Assembly (NCBI RefSeq): GCF_016518545.1
Contig: NZ_JACVTO010000013.1
Span: 1 to 64,000 of the forward strand
Direction of reading: 5' to 3'
Origin: Pseudomonas sp. S30
GTDB taxonomy: Bacteria > Pseudomonadota > Gammaproteobacteria > Pseudomonadales > Pseudomonadaceae
DNA length: 64,000 nucleotides
How positions within the stretch are numbered: position 1 is the stretch's first letter; the number at the start of each line of letters is the position of its first letter. A program made the translations under genes and the position numbers. This document shows, in pieces, positions 20,566-28,505 of the stretch. The notes beneath the pieces were generated by a model. It had not been told where the DNA came from, made no database searches, and was given only the letters and a program-made list of their open reading frames with translations.

Positions 20566-21531
20566 GTGAACAGCGGCACGCGACAACGGGGGGTGGCCTT
20601 GCTGATGGTCATGCTGGCCTTGGCCATGCTCGCCGGCGGCTTGGCGTGGCTGGTGGAGGAGGGACGGCGCCAGGTCGACGAGACGCGTCTGCTGCGCCAG
20701 CGCGTGCAGTGGCGGGCCATGGAGCAGGCCGGTCTGGCCTATGCCAGCCAGGCCCTGCGTGATCCGGCCTGGCGCGCCAGCCCCTTGTTCTGGCAGGCCC
20801 TGCGCGGCCAGGCGCTGAGCTACGACTTCGGCACCGGTACGGCGCGTCTGCAGGTGCGCGATCAGCACAGCTGCTTCAACGTCAACGCGCTGTTGGGCGA
20901 GGAGGGGCAGCGTGCCGAGCGTCAGCTGCGCCGCCTGCTGGGCGACGATCTGGCAGCCTCGCAGTTGGTCGATGCCCTGGCCGACTGGCTCGACGCCGAC
21001 AGCGATGCGCGCCTGCAGGGCGCCGAGAGTGCCCAGTACCTGCGCCAGCGCCCGCCACGCCTGGCAGCCAACCAGCCGATGCTCGACACCAGCGAACTCA
21101 ACCTGCTGCTCGACGCCGATGCCACGCGCCAGGGGCGCTATCCGCAGCTGTGCGCACTGCCGCAGACCAGCGGCTGGCGCCTGAATGCCAATGCCTTGGA
21201 CATGCAGCACCTGCCGCTGCTCGAAGCGCTGTACGAGGGGCGCTACTCACGCGCATTGCTCAGCCGTATCATCAGCAACCGGCCGTCTTCGGGCTACGGG
21301 GATGCGGCAGCGCTGCGCCAGGCGCTGGGTGCGGTGGACGACGAGACCTTCGCGCGGTTGAGCGAAGGACTGCTGCTCAACAGCGGTCATTTCCTGTTGC
21401 AATTATCCTTCGAGGAGGACGGCCTGGTGATGCGCAGCCAGTACCAGATCGAGGCCCTGGGCGTGGTTCAGTGGCACGCCCGGGTGCCGGCGCAGCAGGT
21501 CCGCGTCAAGGGTCGCGAACCGTTGCCCTAG
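20566..21531 (+). CDS. gspK: type II secretion minor pseudopilin GspK (XcpX-like)
   Basis: This 321-residue protein is the large minor pseudopilin that caps the pseudopilus. It has leader and cleavage site RQRG|VALLMVMLALAM, with no Glu at +5 as expected for GspK, and a globular part containing SCFNVNALL and ADWLDADSD. I chose GTG 20566 because AGGAAG lies just upstream; ATG 20551 is an alternative. It is about 7.6 kb from gspN and separated from gspJ, where it would normally follow. It presumably completes the gspC-N system, which lacks its own copy. Confidence 0.88.
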   Translation: MNSGTRQRGVALLMVMLALAMLAGGLAWLVEEGRRQVDETRLLRQRVQWRAMEQAGLAYASQALRDPAWRASPLFWQALRGQALSYDFGTGTARLQVRDQHSCFNVNALLGEEGQRAERQLRRLLGDDLAASQLVDALADWLDADSDARLQGAESAQYLRQRPPRLAANQPMLDTSELNLLLDADATRQGRYPQLCALPQTSGWRLNANALDMQHLPLLEALYEGRYSRALLSRIISNRPSSGYGDAAALRQALGAVDDETFARLSEGLLLNSGHFLLQLSFEEDGLVMRSQYQIEALGVVQWHARVPAQQVRVKGREPLP

Positions 21532-21562
21532 TCTGTTCAGACAGCGCCTGGCGCCGCGCGGG

Positions 21563-22288
21563 TCACGCCAGTCCCGCTGCCGGCGCCACCGTCTGCGCCC
21601 TGCCACGGCGGTACAGCAGCAGGTAATAGCAGCCCAGCCCGATCAGCCAGCAGAACACCGCCGTCCAGAGGTTGTGGGACAGAAAGTGCGCCCCCTGCAT
21701 CATGCGCCCCAGCGACAGCACGGTGCCCAGGCCGGCGGCCAGGCAGAAGGCGGCGCGGGCCAGGCGCGGTTTGCGGTCGCGCAGCATGAAGAACAGGGCG
21801 AACAGGCTGAAACCGGTGGTCGCATGCCCACCTGGCCAGCACAAGCCGGGCTTGTCGGTGGCCGGACGGTGTTCGAGCAGCTTGCTGTAGGTTTCCTTGC
21901 CGCCGAACTGGGTGAGGCTCCAGGGACACTGCACACCGGTCAGCTGCTTGAGCGGGGTGACCATGCCGGTGGACAGGGCCAGGGCCAGGACCAGGCAACC
22001 CAGTTCGCGGCGCCAGCTGGACAGGCCCGACCACAGGAAGCTGAGGATCAGCGCGCCCACCGACAGCAGCCCTACGCCGATCACCGCCTGCTTGACCCAG
22101 TCGTGCAGCACGGTCTCGAGGAAGTAGCTGCGTCGGCCGATGAACTGCCCGACCGTGGGGTCGAACATCACCTTGGCCAGGTCCATGTCCACGTCGGTGA
22201 GTTCGAGCAGCAGCAGCGCCAGCGCGGTGCCCAGTGGAATGCCCAGGTACAGCCAGAGGTTGATCGGACGGGGGCGGTAGGGCTGCAT
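21563..22288 (-). CDS. PAP2-family membrane phosphatase
   Basis: This 241-residue polytopic membrane protein belongs to the PAP2 acid-phosphatase superfamily, acting on lipid phosphates, undecaprenyl diphosphate or lipid A. The three motifs are present in variant form: KQLTGVQCPW, PGGHATTG (PSGH in many members) and SLGRMMQGAHFLSHNLW, with the catalytic His in AHFLSH. Six membrane helices are apparent. It diverges from colR, and a sequence fitting the ColR consensus lies upstream of it, so it is probably part of that envelope regulon. The substrate is unknown. Confidence 0.85.
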   Translation of the reverse strand: MQPYRPRPINLWLYLGIPLGTALALLLLELTDVDMDLAKVMFDPTVGQFIGRRSYFLETVLHDWVKQAVIGVGLLSVGALILSFLWSGLSSWRRELGCLVLALALSTGMVTPLKQLTGVQCPWSLTQFGGKETYSKLLEHRPATDKPGLCWPGGHATTGFSLFALFFMLRDRKPRLARAAFCLAAGLGTVLSLGRMMQGAHFLSHNLWTAVFCWLIGLGCYYLLLYRRGRAQTVAPAAGLA

Positions 22289-22366
22289 GGGCGCTCCTGA
22301 GCACGGGCTCGAGACAAAAGATCGGGCATTCTCGGGCCGTTGCCATGGTGGCTGCGTGAAGCTTGG

Positions 22367-22382
22367 GTGAAAAAAATGTCAG
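22367..22382 (-). promoter_or_regulatory. candidate ColR-binding site upstream of the PAP2 gene
   Basis: On the minus strand the sequence is CTGACATTTTTTTCAC. It fits every defined position of the ColR consensus as I remember it, (T/C)(T/C)NA(C/G)NN(T/C)TTTTTCAC. It lies about 80 nt before the PAP2 start, in the colR/PAP2 divergent region. Confidence 0.6.
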
Positions 22383-22475
22383 TTGCGCTGAATCTTCGCC
22401 AAGGCTGGCGGTGCCTGGCCAATGGCCGTAAGCTGCGCCTGCCGCGCACCGCGAAGCGCCGCACAGGAGACCCCG

Positions 22476-23159
22476 ATGCGCATTCTACTGGTTGAAGACA
22501 ACCGCGACATTCTCGCCAATCTGGCCGACTACCTGGGCATGAAGGGCTACACGGTCGATTGCGCCCAGGATGGCCTCTCGGGCCTGCACCTGGCCGCCAC
22601 CGAACACTATGACCTGATCGTGCTGGACATCATGCTGCCCGGCATCGACGGCTACACCCTGTGCAAGCGCCTGCGCGAAGATGCACGGCGCGATACCCCG
22701 GTGATCATGCTCACGGCCCGCGACCAGTTGGACGACCGTCTGCAAGGCTTCCGTTCCGGCGCCGACGATTACCTGCTCAAGCCCTTCGCCCTGTCCGAGC
22801 TGTCGGCTCGCATCGAAGCGGTGCTGCGCCGCGCCCAGGGCGGCGGGCGCCGCACCTTGCAGGTCGCGGACCTGAGCTACGACCTGGACACCCTCGAAGT
22901 GACGCGCCAGGGTAAGCTGCTCAAGCTCAACCCGGTGGGCCTCAAGCTGCTGGCGGTGCTGATGCAGAAGAGCCCCCATGTGCTGCGCCGCGAAGTCCTC
23001 GAAGAGGCCCTGTGGGGCGATGACTGCCCCGACAGCGACAGCTTGCGCAGCCACGTGCACCAGTTGCGCCAGGTGATCGACAAACCGTTCGACAAGCCCC
23101 TGCTGCATACCGTCCATGGCGTCGGCTATCGCCTCGCCGAGGGTCGCGATGGAGTTTAA
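22476..23159 (+). CDS. colR: two-component response regulator ColR (OmpR family)
   Basis: This 227-residue OmpR/PhoB-type regulator has an N-terminal receiver (acidic pair ED, phospho-acceptor Asp in LIVLDIMLPG, Lys in LLKPF) and a C-terminal winged helix ending HTVHGVGYRLAEG. I name it ColR from its gene neighbourhood: a histidine kinase, a methyltransferase and an InaA-like kinase follow, as at Pseudomonas colRS loci. ColRS responds to metal excess and maintains outer-membrane integrity. AGGAG lies 7 nt before the ATG. Confidence 0.88.
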   Translation: MRILLVEDNRDILANLADYLGMKGYTVDCAQDGLSGLHLAATEHYDLIVLDIMLPGIDGYTLCKRLREDARRDTPVIMLTARDQLDDRLQGFRSGADDYLLKPFALSELSARIEAVLRRAQGGGRRTLQVADLSYDLDTLEVTRQGKLLKLNPVGLKLLAVLMQKSPHVLRREVLEEALWGDDCPDSDSLRSHVHQLRQVIDKPFDKPLLHTVHGVGYRLAEGRDGV

Positions 23160-24459
23160 GCAAAGCCTTGCCCAGCGGATCATCATCGCCTTCGCGTTGA
23201 TGAGTGCCCTGGTCGCCGGGGCCTTCGCCTTCGGCATCGTCGCCACCGTGCACCTGGTCGAGGAACGGTTGATCTCCTCGGTGCTCGGCGGCGACCTGCA
23301 GCGCTTGCTGCGCATGGACAGCGTCAGCGACTGGAGCCATCGCCCGCGCCCGGATCAACTGTTCTACTTCAGCGGCGGACGCGACGATTTCGAGCTGCCC
23401 AAGGACCTGCGGCACCTGGACGCGGGGTTTCACGAGGTGTTTCGCGACCAGTTGTCCTACCACGCGATGGTCGAGGTGGTGGATGGTCGGCACTACGTCC
23501 TGCTTCAGGACCAGAGCGATTTCGAAGAGCGCGAGCGGGTGCTGTTCGCGGTGGTGACGGTCGGCTTCCTGCTGAGCCTGGTGTTGGCCGTGGTGCTCGG
23601 CTGGCTGCTGGCGCGCCGGGTGATGGCGCCGGTCATTCGCCTGGCGCGACAGGTGAGGCATCGCGACCAGTTGCTTGGCCTCGCGCCGCCCTTGGCACCG
23701 GACTACGCCGCCGACGAAGTCGGCCAGCTGGCCGTGGCTTTCGATGACACCCTGGGACGCCTGCGCGACGCCCTGACCCGCGAGCGCCTGTTCACCAGCG
23801 ACGTCAGCCACGAACTGCGCACACCCTTGATGGTGCTGGCCACCTCGTGCGAGCTGCTGATGGAAAACCCCGGCCTGGACAGCCGCTCGCGCAGCCAGGT
23901 CGAGCGCATCGCGCGCGCTACCGAGGAGATGCGCGAACTGGTCAAGACCTTCCTCATGCTGGCCCGGGCGCAGCGTGACGAAGGGGCGGTGGCGTCGCGG
24001 GCGAGCTTGCGTGAAGTGGGAGATGACCTGATCGGCGTATGGCGCGATACCATCGAGCAGAAAGGGCTGACGCTGTACTACGACGGCCGCGTGAGCGCCA
24101 GTCCGACTTTGTACAACGCCACCTTCCTGCAATCGGTCATGGGCAATCTACTGCGCAATGCCGCCCACTACACCGATTCGGGGTATATCCGCCTGAGCCT
24201 GGAAGCCAATGGCTTCTGCGTCGAGGACAGTGGCGTCGGTATTCCCGAAGAACAGCGCGAAGCCATGTTCAAGCCGTTCGTGCGTGGCGACGAGCGCCGC
24301 GGCGAAGGCCTTGGCCTGGGCCTGTCGCTGGTGCAGCGAATCTGCGACGACCAGGGCTGGCGCGTGACCCTCACCGCCACCTCGCCCCACGGCTGCCGTT
24401 TCCGGGTCGACCTGACCCCAGGCAGCCATGCGGCGCCGGTGATCGACACGGACGAGTGA
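23149..24459 (+). CDS. colS: sensor histidine kinase ColS
   Basis: This 436-residue inner-membrane kinase has two membrane segments (about residues 12-34 and 135-157), a periplasmic loop, a HAMP-like linker, an H box (FTSDVSHELRTPL) and N, G1 and G2 boxes (NLLRNAAHY, EDSGVGIPEE, GEGLGLGLSL). Just before the second membrane segment is EERE, which fits the ExxE metal-binding motif described for ColS. It overlaps colR by 11 nt, so the two are coupled. Confidence 0.88.
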   Translation: MEFKQSLAQRIIIAFALMSALVAGAFAFGIVATVHLVEERLISSVLGGDLQRLLRMDSVSDWSHRPRPDQLFYFSGGRDDFELPKDLRHLDAGFHEVFRDQLSYHAMVEVVDGRHYVLLQDQSDFEERERVLFAVVTVGFLLSLVLAVVLGWLLARRVMAPVIRLARQVRHRDQLLGLAPPLAPDYAADEVGQLAVAFDDTLGRLRDALTRERLFTSDVSHELRTPLMVLATSCELLMENPGLDSRSRSQVERIARATEEMRELVKTFLMLARAQRDEGAVASRASLREVGDDLIGVWRDTIEQKGLTLYYDGRVSASPTLYNATFLQSVMGNLLRNAAHYTDSGYIRLSLEANGFCVEDSGVGIPEEQREAMFKPFVRGDERRGEGLGLGLSLVQRICDDQGWRVTLTATSPHGCRFRVDLTPGSHAAPVIDTDE

Positions 24460-24465
24460 ACGGGT

Positions 24466-24483
24466 GGGGCAGAGGCCTGCCCC
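24466..24483 (+). terminator. possible hairpin after colS
   Basis: GGGGCAG, loop AGGC, CTGCCCC forms a 7-bp stem just after the colS stop. The downstream stretch is only moderately T-rich, so termination may be partial. Confidence 0.4.
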
Positions 24484-24540
24484 GCTCATCCCTCCATTAT
24501 TCCTATCTTCTGAATTGCGCGTAGGATCTCTCTGCGCGTT

Positions 24541-24556
24541 CTGACAGTTTCTTCAC
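24541..24556 (+). promoter_or_regulatory. candidate ColR-binding site upstream of the methyltransferase operon
   Basis: CTGACAGTTTCTTCAC fits the remembered ColR consensus with one mismatch (C in the T5 tract). It lies 66 nt before the methyltransferase start. From memory, the matching operon in P. putida is directly activated by ColR. Confidence 0.55.
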
Positions 24557-24622
24557 ATGATCTTGACCTGATGCCAACGCTCGCCCACCTAAGGTGGCGG
24601 CCGTCGATTCAGGAGAGTATCC

Positions 24623-25303
24623 ATGCGTAGCCCCATCAAACTGGCGTTTTCCGATAAGTACGATCAGCAACACGCACGTGAGTACCTGCTCAAGCACCAG
24701 GAAGGCATGGCCCGTCGCCTGTCGCACCTGCGCGACGAACAACTTGCTCGACGCGCCCTCGCGCTGGCCGGGGATCCGGGCCTGGTGCTCGATCTGCCTT
24801 GCGGGGCAGGGCGGTTCTGGCCGCTGCTGGCGGAGAAAGCCAACCGCGTGATCATCGGCGCCGATAACTCGGCGGCGATGATCGAGACCGCCTGTGCGGC
24901 GCAACCGCCGGAAATCGTGGAACGGGTACGGCCCTTGCAGACTTCGGCTTTTGCCATCGATCTGCCCGACAACGCGGTGGACAGTATTTTCTGCATGCGT
25001 TTGCTGCATCACATCGGTGATTCGGCCCACCGCAAGCAGATACTTTCTGAATTTCAACGGGTTAGCCGCGACAGCGTGATACTGTCGCTGTGGGTGGATG
25101 GCAACTTCAAAGCCTGGCGGCGGCACAAACTCGAAGACCGTCGCCGCGCCAAGGCGAAGCCGGACAGTTACCAGAATCGATTTGTGTTACCTGCGGCTAC
25201 GGTGGAGGAAGAATTCGTTTCGGCTGGCTTCCGTATCCAGGACCGCCTCGATTTCCTCCCGTTCTATGCCATGTGGCGGGTCTACGTATTACGCAAGGGG
25301 TAA
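24623..25303 (+). CDS. warA: class I SAM-dependent methyltransferase (WarA-like)
   Basis: This 226-residue cytoplasmic methyltransferase has the SAM motif VLDLPCGAGRFWP (about residues 54-66), the acidic end of strand 2 in VIIGADNS, and the motif CMRLLHHIGD. AGGAG precedes the ATG. It follows colRS and precedes an LPS-type kinase, as in other pseudomonads, where the pair (warA/inaA type) affects lipopolysaccharide and O-antigen. The methyl acceptor cannot be read from the sequence. Confidence 0.75.
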   Translation: MRSPIKLAFSDKYDQQHAREYLLKHQEGMARRLSHLRDEQLARRALALAGDPGLVLDLPCGAGRFWPLLAEKANRVIIGADNSAAMIETACAAQPPEIVERVRPLQTSAFAIDLPDNAVDSIFCMRLLHHIGDSAHRKQILSEFQRVSRDSVILSLWVDGNFKAWRRHKLEDRRRAKAKPDSYQNRFVLPAATVEEEFVSAGFRIQDRLDFLPFYAMWRVYVLRKG

Positions 25304-25310
25304 AGGCTTC

Positions 25311-26009
25311 ATGGCAACAGTTCGCAACCAGGCGTCGCAGTTCGACTACTACTGGCAGCAGCAGGGTGAGTGGGTGGAAGCGCCGAACCAGCGTCGGGGC
25401 GGAGAAAGCGGCGTGCAGCGCCTTGAAGATGGCAGCGGCAAGCTGCTCTATGCCAAGCGTCAGGTCGGGCACATCTACCGCAGCTTCCTGCACCCCTTCG
25501 GACGGCCCACCGTGTTGCGCGAGCTGGATGCATTGACCAGTTTCGACCGTCTGGGCGTGAGGGTCCCGCGCCTGGTTTTCGCAGGCGCTGAACGCGACGC
25601 CGGACAGCCGTGGCGCGCCTTGCTGGTGAGCGAGGCGCTGGACGGCTTCACCGATCTGGACACCTGGCACGCCGAGGGTGCCCGTGAGCGCTATCCCCAG
25701 GCCGTGCACGAGCGCGTGCTCGAGGAACTGGCGGCCAACCTGGCGCGCATGCATCTGGGGCATTGGCAGCATGGTTGCCTGTATGGCAAGCATGTGTTCG
25801 TCAAGGTGTCCGGTGAGGGCGAGCAGGCCCGGGCCGAGGTGGCCCTGCTGGACCTGGAGAAATGCCGGCGTCGAATCAGCTGCCAGCGTGCGGCCTACAA
25901 GGACCTTTATCAGCTCAAGCGCCATTCGTCGCTCAGTCACGCAGAATTCACAACTTTGCTCTACTTTTACCAGGGTGCGTTTGGCAGCGCTGTCAAAGGG
26001 TTAGAGTGA
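25311..26009 (+). CDS. lipopolysaccharide-kinase (InaA/WarB) family protein
   Basis: This 232-residue protein belongs to the Kdo/WaaP/InaA kinase family, which phosphorylates sugars of the LPS core. Visible features are YAKRQ (likely the ATP-binding Lys), ELDALTSFDRLGVRVPRLVFAG, a catalytic-loop-like stretch HLGHWQHGCLYGKHVFV, and LLDLEKCRRR, where Asp should bind Mg. It starts 7 nt after the methyltransferase stop and overlaps the next small gene (TGATG). It probably acts with the methyltransferase on the LPS core. Confidence 0.82.
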   Translation: MATVRNQASQFDYYWQQQGEWVEAPNQRRGGESGVQRLEDGSGKLLYAKRQVGHIYRSFLHPFGRPTVLRELDALTSFDRLGVRVPRLVFAGAERDAGQPWRALLVSEALDGFTDLDTWHAEGARERYPQAVHERVLEELAANLARMHLGHWQHGCLYGKHVFVKVSGEGEQARAEVALLDLEKCRRRISCQRAAYKDLYQLKRHSSLSHAEFTTLLYFYQGAFGSAVKGLE

Positions 26010-26239
26010 TGAAACTAGAAATAGCTCGAACTTTGTTCCTGGTCGGGGCGCTTGGGGTCACCACGGTGGCCGCCGCCGCGTGGGCCGAGCCGCGTTCGAC
26101 CGTGTTCAGCAAGGCCGAGGTGAGCGGGCAGTGCGCCCTGCCGCGGGTCGCCAGGCTGGAGCGCGAGCACGCCAAACCGGATCATGACTTGCTATTGTTT
26201 CTGTTCGGCATGCGCCAGGGATTGCGGCCGTTCGGCTGA
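26009..26239 (+). CDS. small exported protein of unknown function
   Basis: This 76-residue protein has a clear signal peptide (hydrophobic segment about residues 6-23, cleavage likely after AWA). The mature part is about 50 residues with one Cys. I do not recognise it. Its ATG overlaps the kinase stop (TGATG), making it the third gene of the ColR-linked operon and a candidate envelope component. Confidence 0.65.
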   Translation: MKLEIARTLFLVGALGVTTVAAAAWAEPRSTVFSKAEVSGQCALPRVARLEREHAKPDHDLLLFLFGMRQGLRPFG

Positions 26240-26257
26240 TCGGCTCCGGGCATCGCT

Positions 26258-26314
26258 GCACGATCACCGGGACCGTCGTGCAGTCCCATAGCGACACAGG
26301 CCGTTGGCCTGTGT
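26258..26314. repeat. two inverted repeats between convergent genes
   Basis: GCACGA/TCGTGC arms are followed by a perfect 9-bp palindromic stem, ACACAGGCC-gtt-GGCCTGTGT (26294-26314). Neither has a following T-tract, but both lie between convergent genes and may act as transcript-end hairpins. Confidence 0.4.
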
Positions 26315-26322
26315 ACGTCGTC

Positions 26323-27420
26323 TCAGACCAGATGCAGGTGGTTGTCCCACAAACCTGACGGCAGGTCCAGCGGCTGGCCAACCAATTCGGTTCGGCGGCA
26401 GTCGTAGTAGCGGCAACGCCCCTGGCCGGATGTCACCACGAAACCATCCTTCACCGCGCCGACGCCCGCGCAATCGGGCATGGGGGCGTCGAGCCTGACC
26501 GCGCCGCTGTCCAGGTCCCAGATGAACAGGCGATTGGCGCGCGGCGCGGTCAGTGCCACCAGCCGCAGGTCGCTGTGCAGCGCGACACTGGCGGTGTAGT
26601 TGGCCATCGACTGGAGCTGGCGCTCGGGCACCGGGAAGGGCTGGAAGGGCTGCCCGGGCCGCTTGATCGCCAGCAGCTCGGCGGTGTCTTCGCCGCTGCC
26701 CATGAACTGTTGGCACGCCAGCACGGTGCCGTCTTTGCCTACCGCCAGGTGACGCACGCTGTTCATCTGCTGGGCCAGGGTTTCCTTGCTCAGCAAGGTA
26801 CCGTCGCGCTGCATCAGCACCAGGCTCGGCTCCATGGCATCGAGGTTCATTTCCACCCGGCTTTCGGCTTCGGTACGGATGCCGCCATTGGCCACCACCA
26901 GCGTCTCGCCGTCCGGCAGCCAGGCTACTTCATGGGGGCCGATGCCGTGGGTGGAGAGCTCGCCACTGTGTACCAGGCGCGGGCCCTCGAAACGGTATAC
27001 ACCGAGTACGCCACGACCGGGGTCGGTGGTGTCGTTCTCGGTGGTATACAGCCATTGGCCGTCCTTGTGGATCACGGCGTGGCCATAGAAGTGCCGGTTC
27101 GGCTGCGACACCAGGGTTTGCAGCAAGCGCCCGTCGCGCAGGTCGATCAGGTAGCTCTCGGTGCCCGGACGACGCGCCACGAACAGCGCGATCGGTTGCT
27201 CGGGGTGATGGATGATGGCATGGCAACGCTGAGCCACTTGGGTGGCGAACACCTGAGTGCCGTCGAGGCGATAGCCCACGGCGTAGTGTCCGCCCTCGGC
27301 GTCGTCGCGCGCCGAGAGCAGCAGCGGTTCGCTGCCCTTGTTGCGCATCAGGGTCCAGCCGCCGAGCGTCAGGGCGCTGAGCAGCACGCTACCGAGTTTG
27401 AGGGCCTGGCGTCGCAGCAT
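26323..27420 (-). CDS. DUF1513 protein, exported beta-propeller
   Basis: This 365-residue protein has an RR-containing signal (MLRRQALKLGSVLLSALTLGG), possibly Tat. Blades resemble the DUF1513 family (YGHAVIHKDGQWLYTTEND, GIGPHEVAWLPDGETLVVANGG). It starts 2 nt after an imelysin gene. Such genes travel with imelysins and a di-haem oxidase in Pseudomonas; together they probably handle iron or another metal at the cell surface. The exact role is unknown. Confidence 0.82.
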   Translation of the reverse strand: MLRRQALKLGSVLLSALTLGGWTLMRNKGSEPLLLSARDDAEGGHYAVGYRLDGTQVFATQVAQRCHAIIHHPEQPIALFVARRPGTESYLIDLRDGRLLQTLVSQPNRHFYGHAVIHKDGQWLYTTENDTTDPGRGVLGVYRFEGPRLVHSGELSTHGIGPHEVAWLPDGETLVVANGGIRTEAESRVEMNLDAMEPSLVLMQRDGTLLSKETLAQQMNSVRHLAVGKDGTVLACQQFMGSGEDTAELLAIKRPGQPFQPFPVPERQLQSMANYTASVALHSDLRLVALTAPRANRLFIWDLDSGAVRLDAPMPDCAGVGAVKDGFVVTSGQGRCRYYDCRRTELVGQPLDLPSGLWDNHLHLV

Positions 27421-27422
27421 GA

Positions 27423-28487
27423 TCAGTCACCGTCGTTGGCATTGAAGCCCAGCTGGATGTTCAACGCCTTGGCCAGCTCGCCTTCGTGCAGGCGGTGGAC
27501 GACGTTGAGGCTGTCGTAGATCTGGTTGAGGGTCTGCTTGCCGGCATCGTCGGCGAGCAGTTCGCCCAGGGTCTTCTGGTTGTCGGCCAGCAGCTTGCCG
27601 GACGTGGCGTAGGCAGCGTCGATCTTCTGCACCAGGGCGCTCTGGTCCTTGCCCAGCAGGCCACGCAGGCCCTTGTTGTCGACGCCGGTCCAGACCGTCT
27701 CGGCAGCCATGAGCGAGGCTTGCAGGCTCTTGAGCGAGGAATGGCTGCGCCAGGCCTCGGCCTGCAGCGGCTGGACGATGCCCTTGCTCTGACGGCCCAT
27801 GGGGGCGCCGAGTTTTTTCTTCAGGGTGTCCAGCGCGGTCACCTGGGCGCGAAGCAGGTCGGCGATGGCCTCGTGGGAGTCGGCGTAGCGCTGGTTGGGG
27901 AACTTGGTCATCTGCGAAAGCATGCCGTCGGTGCTGTTCCAGCTCTTGAGGATCTCTTCGGCCAGGGCTTTCTGGTGCTCGGCGATGGCCACCAGCAGCG
28001 GGCAGTAGCGCGCTTTCTGCTCGGCACTGGCAATGTCCGGCTTGCTGTCGAACAGGATGTACTCATAGGCGGACAAGCCGCGCACCACTACGCTGGCCTT
28101 GCCCAGCGCCTGGGCGTCGACCGGCTTGTCGCCGTTGACCAGTTGCTCGACCTGACGCCCGACCAGGTTCTTCTTGTCCGGCCAGAACTGCACCTGCCAG
28201 GCGCGATTGCCCTCGGCCAGCGGACCGACCAGCAACGGCTGCAGCTCGGCCCAGGCCTTCTGCGCGTTGAGGTAGTCGGCGCGGGCGGTGTCCAGGCTCT
28301 GCTTGCCTTCGCAGTAGGCCAGGGCGCTGGCGGCCAGTTGACGGTCGGCTTCGACCCAGCGACTGTAGGTCGGCAAGATGACCTGCTGGGCGATGGCGGC
28401 GGAGGTGACGGCCTGCGGATCCTGGGGCGAGCAGGCGCCCAGGGCGATGGCGGCGAGGCTGGTGAACAACAGTTTGGGTCGGAACAT
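27423..28487 (-). CDS. imelysin-family lipoprotein
   Basis: This 354-residue protein has a lipobox signal (LAAIALGAC). The rest is the helical imelysin (M75/EfeO-like) fold with a region around SAYEYILFDSKPD. It lacks the GxHxxE motif found in its upstream paralogue, so it is more likely a binding protein than a peptidase. It lies 18 nt downstream of the di-haem oxidase gene, in one transcription unit. Confidence 0.83.
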   Translation of the reverse strand: MFRPKLLFTSLAAIALGACSPQDPQAVTSAAIAQQVILPTYSRWVEADRQLAASALAYCEGKQSLDTARADYLNAQKAWAELQPLLVGPLAEGNRAWQVQFWPDKKNLVGRQVEQLVNGDKPVDAQALGKASVVVRGLSAYEYILFDSKPDIASAEQKARYCPLLVAIAEHQKALAEEILKSWNSTDGMLSQMTKFPNQRYADSHEAIADLLRAQVTALDTLKKKLGAPMGRQSKGIVQPLQAEAWRSHSSLKSLQASLMAAETVWTGVDNKGLRGLLGKDQSALVQKIDAAYATSGKLLADNQKTLGELLADDAGKQTLNQIYDSLNVVHRLHEGELAKALNIQLGFNANDGD

Positions 28488-28505
28488 GCCCGGCTCCTTG
28501 CGCGA

